The notes below the pieces were generated by a model that was given only the letters and a program-made list of their open reading frames with translations, did not search any database and had not been told where the DNA came from. From contig NZ_JAPEOX010000001.1 of assembly GCF_026340675.1 (NCBI RefSeq), positions 3,658,001 through 3,722,000 of the forward strand: a DNA stretch of 64,000 bases, written 5' to 3'. The position numbers and the translations under genes were made by a program. Positions 10,259 through 19,097 of the stretch are shown in pieces; the stretch's first letter is position 1; each line of letters begins with the position of its first letter. This stretch comes from Streptomyces sp. NBC_01264 (lineage in GTDB: Bacteria > Actinomycetota > Actinomycetes > Streptomycetales > Streptomycetaceae).

Positions 10259-11896
10259 TCACCTCTCCTTCTGCAGTAGGGACAGCGCGGCGATCAGCTC
10301 GGCCTGGGGTTCGGGACTGACTTCGAGCGCTTCGATCGGGGCGAGGCGGCGGTCGCGTTCGGCGCGCAGCACCTGGTCGAGGTGCTCCGCGACGAGCTCG
10401 CCGCCCCGGTCGCGCAGGCGTACGGCGGCCTGTACTCCGATCCGCTCGGCGAGCTTCTCCCCGGCCGGCCGGGCCCGCTTGCCGCCGAGGAGGGCCGCGA
10501 CGAGCAGGGCGGCGACCCCGTCAGGGTCGGGCGCGGGCTGCTTGTCGAGCCGCGCGACCTCTTCCTCGGCGAGTTCCTCCAGCACGCGCCGCCAGCGGCG
10601 TACGGCCATGCCGATACGTTCCGCCGCCTCCCGGTCGGGGGCGGGCAGGGACACGGCGCCGGCGGCGGGCTCGCGGCGCCAGGCATCTACGATCCGTTCG
10701 TCGGCGGCGGCCACGGCGCACTGGAGCAGCGCCGCGAGGGATTCCGCGAGGGAGTCGAGCAGTTCGTCGGCGCTGGTGTCGAGCGGGTAGCCGCGCCAGC
10801 GGGTCAGCGCGTCCCCGGCGAGTACGGCGCCCCGGTCGAGGCGGCCCCGGACCCGCTTGCCCTCCCTCTTGTAGGCGTCCTCGACGGCGAAGGTCAGCCG
10901 TACGGCGGCGGCGTGCTGGGCCGCGACGGCCGAGGCGAGCTCCGGCATCCGGCGCCCGAGGGAGTCGAGCGCGCCGAGGGCGGTGCGCCCGACGGCGTAC
11001 TGGCGGGCGGCCGGGTCCTGCGCGTGGTGCGCGAGCCAGGCGAACAGCGGGGCCACGGCGCTGGCGGGCAGCAGCCCGCCCCCGCCGGCCGATTCGGGCA
11101 GCTCGGGAACCGTGAACCGGGGCACCTCGCCCAGCCCGGCCCGCGTGAGCAGAGCCCCGTACTGCCGGGAGACCTCGGTGAGCACCTGGTGCGGGACCCG
11201 GTCGAGGACGGTGACGAGGGTGGCCTTGTACTGCTTGGCGGTGCGCAGGAGGTGCCAGGGCACGGCGTCGGCGTACCGCGAGGCGGTGGTGACCATCACC
11301 CAGACGTCCGCGGCGCAGATGAGCTGGGCCGCGAGCGTCCGGTTGTCGACCACGAGGGAGTCGATGTCGGGGGCGTCGAGGATGGCCAGGCCGCGGGGCA
11401 GGGTGGAGACGGTCTCGATCCGCACCTCGCGGGTGGTGGCCGGGTACCCGTGCCCGTACTTGTCACCCGGTCGGCGGGGGGTCCGCCGGGCGGACGCGGG
11501 GGTGTCCTCGTCGTCCTGGGGTGCCCAGACCCGCATCAGATCGGGCAGCACCCGCACCCCGGCGAACCAGTGGTGGTCATCCGGATGGCAGACGAGGACG
11601 GGGGTGCGCGTCGTGGGCCGGAGTACCCCGGCTTCACTCACCTGGCGCCCCACGAGGGAGTTGACGAGGGTGGACTTACCGGCTCCGGTGGACCCGCCGA
11701 CGACGGCGAGCAGCGGCGCCTCCGGCGCCTTCAGCCGGGGTACGAGATAGTCGTCGAGCTGCGCGAGCAGCTCCGCTCTGGTCTGGCGGGCGCGGGGGGC
11801 GCCGGGCAGGGGCAGCGGCAGACGCACGGACGCGACCCGGTCGCGCAGGGCGGACAGGGCATCGAGCAGCTGAGGCCGAACATCCAAGGTCACCAC
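10259..11896 (-). CDS. Dynamin-like GTPase A
   Basis: 545 residues. The P-loop [19 protein letters not shown] is intact and is followed by RPTTRTP (switch I) and ILDAPDID (switch II). The G4 position reads TVLDRVP rather than NKxD, so guanine specificity may be relaxed. There is no clear membrane segment; the C-terminal half is helical and charged. Upstream partner of the membrane GTPase at 8428-10254, 4 bp apart, so almost certainly one operon and possibly one complex. The start is the tandem GTG at 11896/11893. Confidence 0.85.
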   Translation of the reverse strand: MVTLDVRPQLLDALSALRDRVASVRLPLPLPGAPRARQTRAELLAQLDDYLVPRLKAPEAPLLAVVGGSTGAGKSTLVNSLVGRQVSEAGVLRPTTRTPVLVCHPDDHHWFAGVRVLPDLMRVWAPQDDEDTPASARRTPRRPGDKYGHGYPATTREVRIETVSTLPRGLAILDAPDIDSLVVDNRTLAAQLICAADVWVMVTTASRYADAVPWHLLRTAKQYKATLVTVLDRVPHQVLTEVSRQYGALLTRAGLGEVPRFTVPELPESAGGGGLLPASAVAPLFAWLAHHAQDPAARQYAVGRTALGALDSLGRRMPELASAVAAQHAAAVRLTFAVEDAYKREGKRVRGRLDRGAVLAGDALTRWRGYPLDTSADELLDSLAESLAALLQCAVAAADERIVDAWRREPAAGAVSLPAPDREAAERIGMAVRRWRRVLEELAEEEVARLDKQPAPDPDGVAALLVAALLGGKRARPAGEKLAERIGVQAAVRLRDRGGELVAEHLDQVLRAERDRRLAPIEALEVSPEPQAELIAALSLLQKER

Positions 11897-12219
11897 ATGC
11901 GAAGAATGCCCAATTTAGGAGCATTTTTGAAGCTTATACGTCCTCTGCGCGCCGAGCGCTACTCCAGCGGCACATCCCGGACACAGCGGACGAGTGGGGC
12001 GCAGGCATAACGAGTGCACAACACCCAGGGCGCCACGGCGCAAAAGCGATGCGAGAATCGCACCTGCCTGCGATTATCGGGACCGCTTCACCGAACCTCC
12101 ACATCGTGGCACGCGAGTGAAGCAACCGGGACAAGGCAACCGGAGCCCTATCCTTGACCCGGCACGGACCACAGCCCCACCCCCACCCAGGGGCTCCAGG
12201 CCACCACGGCCACCTTCCG
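11897..12219. other. Intergenic region between GTPase operon and tRNA-Arg
   Basis: About 320 bp without a convincing gene. It is lower in GC than its surroundings near 11900-11940 and must hold the promoters of the leftward GTPase operon and of the rightward tRNA. A TTGACC hexamer at 12154 could be a -35 element for the tRNA, but no good -10 follows at standard spacing. A 66-codon leftward reading frame here shows poor coding bias and was not called. Confidence 0.5.
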
Positions 12220-12292
12220 GCCCCCGTAGCTCAGTGGATAGAGCAGGTGCCTTCTAAGCACTTGGCCGCAGGTTCGAGTCCTGCCGGGGGCA
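12220..12292 (+). tRNA. tRNA-Arg (anticodon TCT)
   Basis: 73-nt cloverleaf: acceptor stem GCCCCCG/CGGGGGC, D arm GCTC/GAGC, anticodon stem GGTGC/GCACT with loop CTTCTAA (anticodon TCT at 12253-12255), T arm GCAGG-TTCGAGT-CCTGC and discriminator A. CCA is not encoded. It reads the rare AGA codon. It lies 225 bp from the first gene of the biosynthetic cluster, but no integrase or duplicated 3' end was seen, so there is no evidence that it served as an attachment site. Confidence 0.97.
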
Positions 12293-12311
12293 CTTTTCCC
12301 GTCCCACCCCG

Positions 12312-12334
12312 AAGCCCTCCCCCGTGGAGGGCTT
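12312..12334 (+). terminator. Hairpin terminator after tRNA-Arg
   Basis: AAGCCCTCC-CCCGT-GGAGGGCTT: a perfect 9-bp stem with a 5-nt loop, 19 bp beyond the tRNA, ending in a short T run (CTTTCG). It fits an intrinsic terminator for the tRNA transcript and could also stop the convergent P450 transcript. Confidence 0.75.
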
Positions 12335-12516
12335 TCGTGCAGGTCAGGGCACTTTAGCCTGGACTCCGTAGCGATGACGTAAGCCCGGACACGGCACCGG
12401 GCGGATGGCGTGCCCCTCCGCCGCCGATCGCGCCTCGGCCCGTGCCCCTCGCCGGCTGCGGACGGCGGACACGGCCCGAGGCGTGGACAGCGGTCAGCGC
12501 TGCCCGCCCCCGTGTT

Positions 12517-13743
12517 TCATCGGGTCAGCGCGACCGGGAGCCTGGTGATGCCCTGGATGAAGTTCGACCGCAGCCGGCGCGGCGGTCCGGCGACCGCGAT
12601 CCTCAGGTCCGGATCGAGCAACTTGCGGAAGAGAACGGTCAGTTCCGTGTGCGCGAGCATGGCGCCGATGCACCGGTGGATGCCGATGCCGTACGACATG
12701 TGCTTGTTGGGGCTACGGGTGATGTCGAAGGACTCGGGGTTCCGGAACTGTGCGGGGTCCCGGTTGGCGGAGACGTTCCACTTCGTGACGGACTCACCGC
12801 GCCGGATGTCCTTGCCCCGTACGACCGTGTCACGCAGGGCGACCCGGTGCACATAGAGGTTGGTCGAGTTCCACCGCAGGATCTCGTTGAGAGCGCCGTC
12901 CAGCAGCTGAGGGCTGCTGCGGAGCCGCCCGAGCTGATCGGGGTGCTCATCGAGGGCCACCACGCCGGCGCAGGCCGTGTAGGAGGAGGTCTCGTCGCCG
13001 CCCACCGCGATGTTCATGCAGTTGAAGAGGATCTCGTTCTCGGTCCACGGGCGGCCGTTGAGTTCGGCCCCCAGCAACCGGCTGATGAGGTCGTCACCCG
13101 GGTTCGCGCGCTTCTCGCGCAGGAGCTCGGCGCAGAATTCGAAGATGTCCGCCTGAATCACGGCGAGCCGCAGCCGCTCGTCGTCCTCCGCGTCGGTGAC
13201 CAGGAGCGGGTCCCGGTAGCCGATCATGCTGCGGGTCAAGCCGATGAGCTCGTGGGCCCGGGAGCGGGAGATCCCCATCATCACCATCAGCGCCCCGGCC
13301 GGGAGTTCCTCGGCGATGTCGGTGGAGAAATCGCAGCCGCCATCGGCCAGCGCCCGCCCGATGGCGGCGTCCACCAGCTCCCCGACCTGATGGGCGACCT
13401 GCTTGATGACGTGCTGGGAGAACGTCTGGTGCAGCTGCTGGCGGAGCATCCGGTGGCGCGGCGGGTCGGTGGAGACCAGCATCTGGCCGGCCGAGGGGTC
13501 GCCGTCGCTGTACAGGGAGCCGCCCAGCATGGGGCCGGCCTCCGAGCTGAAGTCCGTGTGGTTGAGGTAGCCGGCCGCCACGTCCTCGTAGGTGGTCAGC
13601 GCCCAGAAGCCGGGGCCGTCACCGGTGGCGTGCCAGTGCACCGGGTCGTTCTCCCTGAGCCAGGAGAACATCTCGTAGTGGCGCTGCTCCACGAACTGGT
13701 CCGGGTCGGTCAGATCGATCTGGACTGCGGTGGGGGAGGTCAT
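12517..13743 (-). CDS. Cytochrome P450 of the A-PCP/thioesterase cassette
   Basis: 408-residue soluble P450. The I-helix reads GGDETSS, the K-helix EILR supplies ExxR, and the haem loop is YGIGIHRCIG (Cys358) with Tyr replacing the usual Phe. Its ATG overlaps the stop of the adenylation-PCP gene (ATGA), so both are made together. In NovI, NikQ and similar systems such a P450 hydroxylates the beta-carbon of an aminoacyl group held on the partner PCP; the gene pairing makes that the best guess. The substrate is not known. Confidence 0.9.
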   Translation of the reverse strand: MTSPTAVQIDLTDPDQFVEQRHYEMFSWLRENDPVHWHATGDGPGFWALTTYEDVAAGYLNHTDFSSEAGPMLGGSLYSDGDPSAGQMLVSTDPPRHRMLRQQLHQTFSQHVIKQVAHQVGELVDAAIGRALADGGCDFSTDIAEELPAGALMVMMGISRSRAHELIGLTRSMIGYRDPLLVTDAEDDERLRLAVIQADIFEFCAELLREKRANPGDDLISRLLGAELNGRPWTENEILFNCMNIAVGGDETSSYTACAGVVALDEHPDQLGRLRSSPQLLDGALNEILRWNSTNLYVHRVALRDTVVRGKDIRRGESVTKWNVSANRDPAQFRNPESFDITRSPNKHMSYGIGIHRCIGAMLAHTELTVLFRKLLDPDLRIAVAGPPRRLRSNFIQGITRLPVALTR

Positions 13744-15587
13744 GCGCGCTGCGGCTCCTTGTCCTGGCTGGGTTGGCTGTCCTGACTGCCCTTGCTGTCC
13801 TTGCTGTCCTTGCTGTCCTTGCGGTCCCTGATCAGCCGGGCCAGGTCTTCGAGGCGGCCGGTGGCGAGGACCTCACGGGCGCTGACCTGCACGTCCAGGT
13901 CACGGGTGAGCCGACGCAGCATCCTGAAGGACAGCAGCGAGTTGCCACCGAGGGCGAAGAACTCGTCGGTGGCGCCGACCTGTTCGACGGCGAGCAGCTG
14001 GACCCACAGGTCGGCGAGGTAGCGCTCGATCTCGTCCCGCGGCGCCACGTGGTCGACGCTGCGGCGCAGCGTCTCATCGGCGAGGTCGCGCAGCCGTGCC
14101 AGGTCGCGCTTGCCGTGCGAGTTGGCCGGGATCTCGGTGACCCGGCTGATGGAGCTGGGGACCATGAAGTCCGGCATCTCCCGCTCGGCGTACGCGCGCA
14201 GCTGGTTCAGGGGTATCGAGTCGTCGTTGACCACGAGGGCGACCAGATGCTTGTCACTGCCCGAGCCGACCGCGAGCACGGCGACGTCCTGGATGCCGGC
14301 GCAGCGGGTGAGGATGCGCTCGACTTCCCGGGGCTCGACCCGGTAGCCGCGGATCTTCACCTGATCGTCGGCACGCCCCACGTAGGAAAGGACACCGTCG
14401 CCGTCGCGGCGTACGACATCGCCCGTGGCGTACATCCGTCCACCCCCCGCGGCGAACCGGTCCGGGTGGAACTTCTCGTCCGTCAGGTCCGGGCGGCCCA
14501 GGTAGCCACGGGCCACACCCGGGCCACCGATGAACAGTTCGCCCGCCTCCCCCTCGGCAACCGGTGCGCCGGTGGAGTCCAGGACGTAGAGGAAGCTGCC
14601 GTCGAGGGCGCGGCCGATCGGCACCGAGTCCGCGTCGGCCGCGAGTTCGGCGACGTGGTGGGCCGTACAGGCGGTGGCGCCCTCGGTCGGGCCGTAGAGG
14701 TTGTAGAGCAGGCCGGAGAAGGTGCCGGCGAGCAGCTCCCGGCAGGCGGAGGCGAGCACGACGTCGCCGCCGGTGCACAGCACACGCAGATCGGCGAAGG
14801 CTTCGCGGTCCTCGCGGACCACATGGTTGACGGCCATCGTGGGCACGAGCATGGCCGTGATCCGGCGGCGGCGCAGCTCCCGCTTGATGTCGCGGGTCAG
14901 CAGATCCGGCATGGTCGGCAGGACGACGATCTCAGCGCCGCCCGCGAAGCCGCACCAGGTCTCCCAGTGGAAGGCGTCGAAGGAGAGGCTGGAGACGGCG
15001 CCGACACGGTCCTGTGAAGTGAGGGCGGGCAGCGCCGGGTTGGTGGCGAAGTGGACCAGGTTGCGGTGTTCCAGGACGACGGCCTTGGGCTTGCCCGAGG
15101 AACCGGAGGTGAACAGGACCGCGGCCGCGTCCACCCCCTCGGCCTCGGGAAGCTCCTCACGCAGGGGCTTGTCATGGTCGTCGAGTACGAACTCGAGGAT
15201 GTCCAGGTCCTCGTCGCCGAGGGAGGCGAGGCGCGTCGCCCAGCCCGGCTCCGTGACGACCAGCGAGGGCTGGCTCTCCGTGATCATCAGGTCGCGGCGG
15301 GCGTCCGGGTAGCGGGCGTCGACCGGAACGTACGCGGCGCCCGCCTTGAGGATCCCGAGCAGGGCCACGTAGACCTGCACCCCGCGGTCCAGGCAGTAGG
15401 CGACGTGATCCTCACGGCCGATGCCCCGGTCGCGCAGTGTCTGGGCGAAGGAGTCGGAGCGGGCGTCGAGCTCCGTGTACGTGAGGGCCGTGTTCTCGTC
15501 ACGGACCGCGACACCCTCCGGCCGGCCCCGCACTGCCCCCCGGAACATTTCCAACAGAGTCACAATGGTCCCCCTAGGAATTACCAT
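13740..15587 (-). CDS. NRPS adenylation-PCP didomain protein
   Basis: 615 residues: an adenylation domain (~1-500) and a PCP (~510-590). Core motifs seen: LFTSGSSGKPK (A3), NLYGPTEG (A5), YATGDVVR (A7), GRADDQVKIRGYR (A8) and SHGKRDL with the A10 Lys. The PCP has GGNSLL with Ser550 as the phosphopantetheine site. Aligned by eye to GrsA, the pocket residues read roughly D-A-W-L-C-G-L-T-A-K, which I cannot match to a known substrate; Asp235 fits an alpha-amino acid. The C-terminal tail is a Lys-Asp-Ser repeat. There is no condensation domain, so it loads an amino acid for the P450 next door. Confidence 0.93.
   Translation of the reverse strand: MVIPRGTIVTLLEMFRGAVRGRPEGVAVRDENTALTYTELDARSDSFAQTLRDRGIGREDHVAYCLDRGVQVYVALLGILKAGAAYVPVDARYPDARRDLMITESQPSLVVTEPGWATRLASLGDEDLDILEFVLDDHDKPLREELPEAEGVDAAAVLFTSGSSGKPKAVVLEHRNLVHFATNPALPALTSQDRVGAVSSLSFDAFHWETWCGFAGGAEIVVLPTMPDLLTRDIKRELRRRRITAMLVPTMAVNHVVREDREAFADLRVLCTGGDVVLASACRELLAGTFSGLLYNLYGPTEGATACTAHHVAELAADADSVPIGRALDGSFLYVLDSTGAPVAEGEAGELFIGGPGVARGYLGRPDLTDEKFHPDRFAAGGGRMYATGDVVRRDGDGVLSYVGRADDQVKIRGYRVEPREVERILTRCAGIQDVAVLAVGSGSDKHLVALVVNDDSIPLNQLRAYAEREMPDFMVPSSISRVTEIPANSHGKRDLARLRDLADETLRRSVDHVAPRDEIERYLADLWVQLLAVEQVGATDEFFALGGNSLLSFRMLRRLTRDLDVQVSAREVLATGRLEDLARLIRDRKDSKDSKDSKGSQDSQPSQDKEPQRA
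13792..13827. repeat. Four 9-bp tandem repeats encoding the KDS tail
   Basis: TTGCTGTCC occurs three times in a row, then TTGCGGTCC. Read on the minus strand it encodes Lys-Asp-Ser units at the C-terminus of the A-PCP protein, beyond the PCP fold. Likely a slippage-prone flexible tail. Confidence 0.85.
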
Positions 15588-15815
15588 CTCAGAACAGCAC
15601 GAACAGCAGAGTTCGTACGAGAATTCAACGCGGCCACTTAGGGTCCATTGAGCGGACCACCCAGGCAGCGGGAAACAAGCTAGGCAGTCCCGGCAGTGGC
15701 CGACAACTCCGTATCATCATCCGAGATGGGCAATCTGGAGCTTATCCCGGAAATCCCTTGATCGCCCCGACCTCATCCACTAGGAAGGATGTCGACACTT
15801 ATCAGAAAGGCTCTC

Positions 15816-16571
15816 ATGCCCGAGACTTACATACGCACGGGAAACAGCAGTGCGCCGGTCCGTTTCCTGGCTTTCCATCACGCCGGAGGCTCCGCCTCCT
15901 CTTTCCTGCCGGTGGCCCAGAAATTGCAGGATTCCTGCGAGAGCGTGCTCTTCGAACTCGCCGGGCGCGAGCCGGGCGAGGAGGCAGTTCGCGCCCGCAG
16001 TTTCAAAGAAGCGCTGGAGCGTCTGCAGCCGGATGTGGAAGCACTCGTCGACCGGCCCGTGGTGGTCATGGGGCACAGCCTCGGCGCCCTCTTCGCCTAC
16101 GCCGCGGTGCAGGCACTCGGCGCCGAAAAGCGGTCCCTGGTCACCCGGGTCGTGGTTTCCTCCTCCCGGTCCGCACGGGCCACCGCGGATTCGGCGACCA
16201 TGCCGTCGGAGCCATTCGTGGTCCGGAATCACGAACAGCTGCTCGCCGCACTTCACGCGTTCGGTGGATGCCCTCCCGAAATGTTCGAGGACGAGGAATT
16301 CCTGGACTACGCGCTCAGCCTGCTCGGGCACGACCTACACCTGGCCGACACTTTTTCACAGGTCGACCAGGAGGAATGGATGCCGCTGGAGGTCTGGTAC
16401 GGAATGGACGACAACACGCTGATCGAAAAGGAGCTCACGTCGTGGCAGAATCCGTCTGCCACACCCGCCCCTTTCCGGGGATTTCCCGGAGGTCACTTCT
16501 ATGTCTATGAACGGCCCGAACCCGCACGGGCCCTGCGCGAGCTGATCGAGGTCGCGGTCGGCGCCCGCTGA
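15816..16571 (+). CDS. Type II thioesterase
   Basis: 251-residue alpha/beta hydrolase of the RifR/GrsT type. FLAFHHAGGSASSFLP forms the oxyanion region, GHSLG carries nucleophile Ser88, and PGGHFYVYE supplies the catalytic His. Such enzymes free products or wrong acyl groups from carrier proteins; in nikkomycin NikP2 releases the beta-hydroxylated amino acid. It is divergent from the A-PCP/P450 pair and probably serves it. ATG 15816 (MPETYIRTG) has AGAAAGG five nt upstream and is preferred to ATG 15789, whose purine run touches the codon. Confidence 0.9.
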   Translation: MPETYIRTGNSSAPVRFLAFHHAGGSASSFLPVAQKLQDSCESVLFELAGREPGEEAVRARSFKEALERLQPDVEALVDRPVVVMGHSLGALFAYAAVQALGAEKRSLVTRVVVSSSRSARATADSATMPSEPFVVRNHEQLLAALHAFGGCPPEMFEDEEFLDYALSLLGHDLHLADTFSQVDQEEWMPLEVWYGMDDNTLIEKELTSWQNPSATPAPFRGFPGGHFYVYERPEPARALRELIEVAVGAR

Positions 16572-16635
16572 CCGGACCCCGGCGGGCGGCTCCGCGAAGT
16601 GGCCGCCGAGGTGCCCGCCGAGGTCACGGTCAGTC

Positions 16636-16671
16636 GAGGTCGAGGTCGAGGTCGCGGTCGCGGTCGCGGTC
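16636..16671. repeat. Hexanucleotide repeat (3 x GAGGTC, 3 x GCGGTC)
   Basis: Six consecutive hexamers, three GAGGTC then three GCGGTC, lie between the thioesterase and azlD and reach two bases into the azlD stop codon. Related GAGGTC words precede it (about 16605-16630). It is non-coding and probably slippage-derived; no hairpin is formed. Confidence 0.9.
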
Positions 16672-16993
16672 AGCCGAGAAGGCGCAGCAGGGCCATGTAC
16701 GTACAGGTACCGGTGACGATGCCGAGCAGAGCGTTGCGCTTCCAGTGGTACGCCGCGGCGGTCGCGACGATGCCTCCCACGGCCGGCACGTAGTCGGAGA
16801 GGGCCTCGGTCTCCAGGGAACTGACGCTGTACAGCACCAGGATCACCATGACGCCGGGCGGCATCAGCCCGCCGAGGGAACGCATGACCGGCGAGTCCGA
16901 GACCCGCTGCAGCATCACGAACGGCGCGGCGCGCAGGGCGAGGGTCACCGCCGCCATGACCGCGACGGCCGCGATCAGGTAGCCGCCGCTCAC
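16670..16993 (-). CDS. azlD: Branched-chain amino acid exporter small subunit AzlD
   Basis: 107-residue protein with about four hydrophobic helices (YLIAAVAVMAAVTLALRAAPFVML, LMPPGVMVILVLYSV and others), matching AzlD. It starts at GTG 16993, overlapping the azlC stop by four bases (GTGA). With AzlC it forms an inner-membrane exporter of branched-chain or related amino acids. In this cluster it may export an amino-acid-like product or intermediate. Confidence 0.9.
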   Translation of the reverse strand: MSGGYLIAAVAVMAAVTLALRAAPFVMLQRVSDSPVMRSLGGLMPPGVMVILVLYSVSSLETEALSDYVPAVGGIVATAAAYHWKRNALLGIVTGTCTYMALLRLLG

Positions 16994-17724
16994 CGCGACG
17001 CCTTCAGTGCCCGTCGGCTGTCCCGCACGGCTTCCGCAGCCACCATCACCAGGAATACCGCCATGGCCACGGTGAGGAACTGCTTGTTCCCGGCGAAGGT
17101 TCCCGCCACGCCCGCCACCGCTCCGTACAGCATGGGCCTGGCGTTCTCCCGCTTGTAGAAGTGCTCCTGGGCCAGCACCACGAAAAGTGCGGTGAGCGCG
17201 AATTCGATCCCCTGGATCCCGCTGGGCAGCGCCATCGAGGCAACGGCACCGATCGTGGAGCCGATGATCCACCAGGCATGGCTGAACAGCTGGATGAACA
17301 GGATGCGCCGACCCGAAAGGGACTCCCCCGCCTTGGCCGCGATCAACGAGTAGGTCTCATCGGTCAGGGCGAACACGCCGTAGGCGCGGCGCGCGGAGCC
17401 GTCCAGCTTGCGCAGCGGGAAGGAGAGTCCGTAGAAGACGTGGCGAAAGTTGATCACGAGCGTGGTCGTGGCGAGCTGAAGAAGCGGAATTCCGGCTGCC
17501 AGCAACGGAACGGAGAGGAACTGCATCGCGCCGGCGAATACGAGGACGCTCGACAGCGGCGCCCAGTACCAGTCCAGGCCCGCATCCACCATGAGCAGCC
17601 CATAAGCAGCTCCGAGCGGGATGTATCCCATGGCCACCGGCACCGTGTCCCGCAGCGCCAGGCGTACTACAGGATCTAACCTTTCCACGCCCACTTCGTG
17701 TACCGATTCGTGCGTATCGGTCAC
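16990..17724 (-). CDS. azlC: Branched-chain amino acid exporter large subunit AzlC
   Basis: 244-residue membrane protein. It shows the family hallmarks: MGYIPLGAAYGLLM, VFAGAMQFLSVPLL, INFRHVFYGLSFP and FALTDETYSL. Codon 16 (17677-17679, minus strand) is TTA, the rare Leu codon read by the developmental bldA tRNA in Streptomyces, so translation is probably delayed until differentiation. Coupled to azlD. Sited inside the biosynthetic cluster, between the thioesterase and glycosyltransferase genes. Confidence 0.92.
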   Translation of the reverse strand: MTDTHESVHEVGVERLDPVVRLALRDTVPVAMGYIPLGAAYGLLMVDAGLDWYWAPLSSVLVFAGAMQFLSVPLLAAGIPLLQLATTTLVINFRHVFYGLSFPLRKLDGSARRAYGVFALTDETYSLIAAKAGESLSGRRILFIQLFSHAWWIIGSTIGAVASMALPSGIQGIEFALTALFVVLAQEHFYKRENARPMLYGAVAGVAGTFAGNKQFLTVAMAVFLVMVAAEAVRDSRRALKASR

Positions 17725-17793
17725 TTCCGTACGTCCCCCTCCCCCAGGAAGTCCTCCGGTGAAAACCCGGCGGACATGCCACTCAATACGTGA

Positions 17794-18792
17794 TCACATC
17801 GTCGATCGAACTGTCAAACAGCAACCATTACCTGGACGGCCGGGATCGATTTCAGCGGCGCCCGATCGCCGATCGTCCCGATGATTCGCCCGTAATATGC
17901 GCGCGCCGTCATACGGAACCGGAATTCCCTCCTCCTTCCTGGAATGGCCGGAATGCGCGGGGCAGGTGGCGTCGCAGGCGTTCCTTCCGGGATCCCTGGA
18001 GGTCACCAGGGCGCGGAGGCTGCGGCCGAAGTTCCAGGCGTGGATGCGCGCCTTCGCCTCCAGGGCCTGGTAGACGGCTCCTTGGGCGGTCATCTGACCT
18101 GCGTGCTGGCGGTACCGGTAGACCGGCCGGGGCAGGAGGATGCCGGGAGCGAGGCCGGTGATGCCCAGGGCCGAGACGTAGTCCTCGCCCTGGACCAGCC
18201 CGCCCATGGGGGCGGCGCGTACGAGATCGGTGCGGGCCAGGATCGTGGTGGGGCCGATCGGGATGGTGTGCGAAGGGCTCTTCCAGTACGCCCACACGTC
18301 CCCGGCCTCGTGCCGTCCGGGCGGGGTGGGGCACCTCCACAGGGTGGTCGAACCGTCCGGGTGGAGGTCTTCGCTGTATCCGGCGACCCAGCCGACCCCG
18401 GCGTGCCTGAACTCCGTCAGCCGCGCGCCGAGACTGTCCTCGGTGAGTTCGTCGTCATCGTCGGCCCAGTTCATCAAGGGGGTACGCACCTCGTTGAGCG
18501 CGAGGTTGCGGGCGCACGCGGCTCCGACGGGGCGGGGCAGCGCGAGTGTCCGCACGCGCGGGTCCTCGGCCAGGGGCGCGGGCAGGCGGGCGGGGTCGGC
18601 GCCGTCGATCGCGATCACGGCCTCCCACGGCACGCTCTGCCGGCACAGGCTGGCATGCATGGCGTCGAGATAGCCGAGCCGGTCCTCGCGCAGCTGGGTG
18701 GCGATGACGATCGTGATCTCGGGGCGGGCATACGGGGACAGCGGATTCTCCAGGAGAAGCAATGCGGATTGCGGAGCGGGGAGAAGCTTCAC
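17794..18792 (-). CDS. Family 2 glycosyltransferase-like protein
   Basis: 332-residue GT-A fold protein. The start EITIVIATQLRED, AACARNLAL and the acidic NWADDDDELTE (DXD-type metal/nucleotide-sugar site) are clear, and no membrane segment is seen. The last ~60 residues (after about SRDPGRNACD) are Arg/Gly-rich, contain a TTA codon at 17893-17895 and do not look like conserved protein; the true end may once have been earlier. It starts from GTG 18792, divergent from the SARP gene. Either it glycosylates the cluster product or it is a bystander. Confidence 0.72.
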   Translation of the reverse strand: MKLLPAPQSALLLLENPLSPYARPEITIVIATQLREDRLGYLDAMHASLCRQSVPWEAVIAIDGADPARLPAPLAEDPRVRTLALPRPVGAACARNLALNEVRTPLMNWADDDDELTEDSLGARLTEFRHAGVGWVAGYSEDLHPDGSTTLWRCPTPPGRHEAGDVWAYWKSPSHTIPIGPTTILARTDLVRAAPMGGLVQGEDYVSALGITGLAPGILLPRPVYRYRQHAGQMTAQGAVYQALEAKARIHAWNFGRSLRALVTSRDPGRNACDATCPAHSGHSRKEEGIPVPYDGARILRANHRDDRRSGAAEIDPGRPGNGCCLTVRSTM

Positions 18793-18887
18793 CCCGGCAT
18801 TCCTGGATCAGCAACAGCAATCAAACGTGACAATTGGGTCGAATGGCGAGATGGGGGCGGCTTCGGTGGCTGATATTGAGCGGCGTA

Positions 18888-18973
18888 TCGGCTCCGCATC
18901 AGGAACTCCCCCAGACGTGTCAGCTTCATATCAGGAACTCCCCGAGGCGTGTCAGCTCCGTATCAGGAACTCC
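18888..18973 (+). promoter_or_regulatory. Three 32-bp repeats carrying paired 11-bp SARP-type boxes
   Basis: TCRG words begin at 18888, 18899, 18920, 18931, 18952 and 18963: each pair is 11 bp apart and pairs recur every 32 bp. The units read TCRGCTY-N4-TCAGGAA. SARP regulators bind heptamer direct repeats spaced one helical turn (11 bp), and the same TCAG core occurs at 30494-30545. The repeats lie between the divergent glycosyltransferase and SARP genes, about 260-340 bp upstream of the SARP start, so they may serve the glycosyltransferase, the SARP operon or both. Confidence 0.65.
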
Positions 18974-19097
18974 GGTCGACCCGCCGGGCGCCGCACGGCC
19001 CGACAGCCGGCCGTGTCCGCCGTGCGGTGCGACGACGGGGCCCCTGCGCGGCGTCCCGCCGGGTGGAGCGGTCAATATGTTTGCGCGCAAGCCGGTT

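Noticed and set aside
11934..12134. 66-codon minus-strand frame between GTPase operon and tRNA
   Set aside because: Poor third-position bias, no ribosome binding site and high Trp/Cys/Met content.
12220..12292. tRNA-Arg as the attachment site of an integrated island carrying the cluster
   Set aside because: No integrase, no direct repeat of the tRNA 3' end was seen to the right, and codon bias of the cluster is like that of the flanks apart from short AT-richer gaps.
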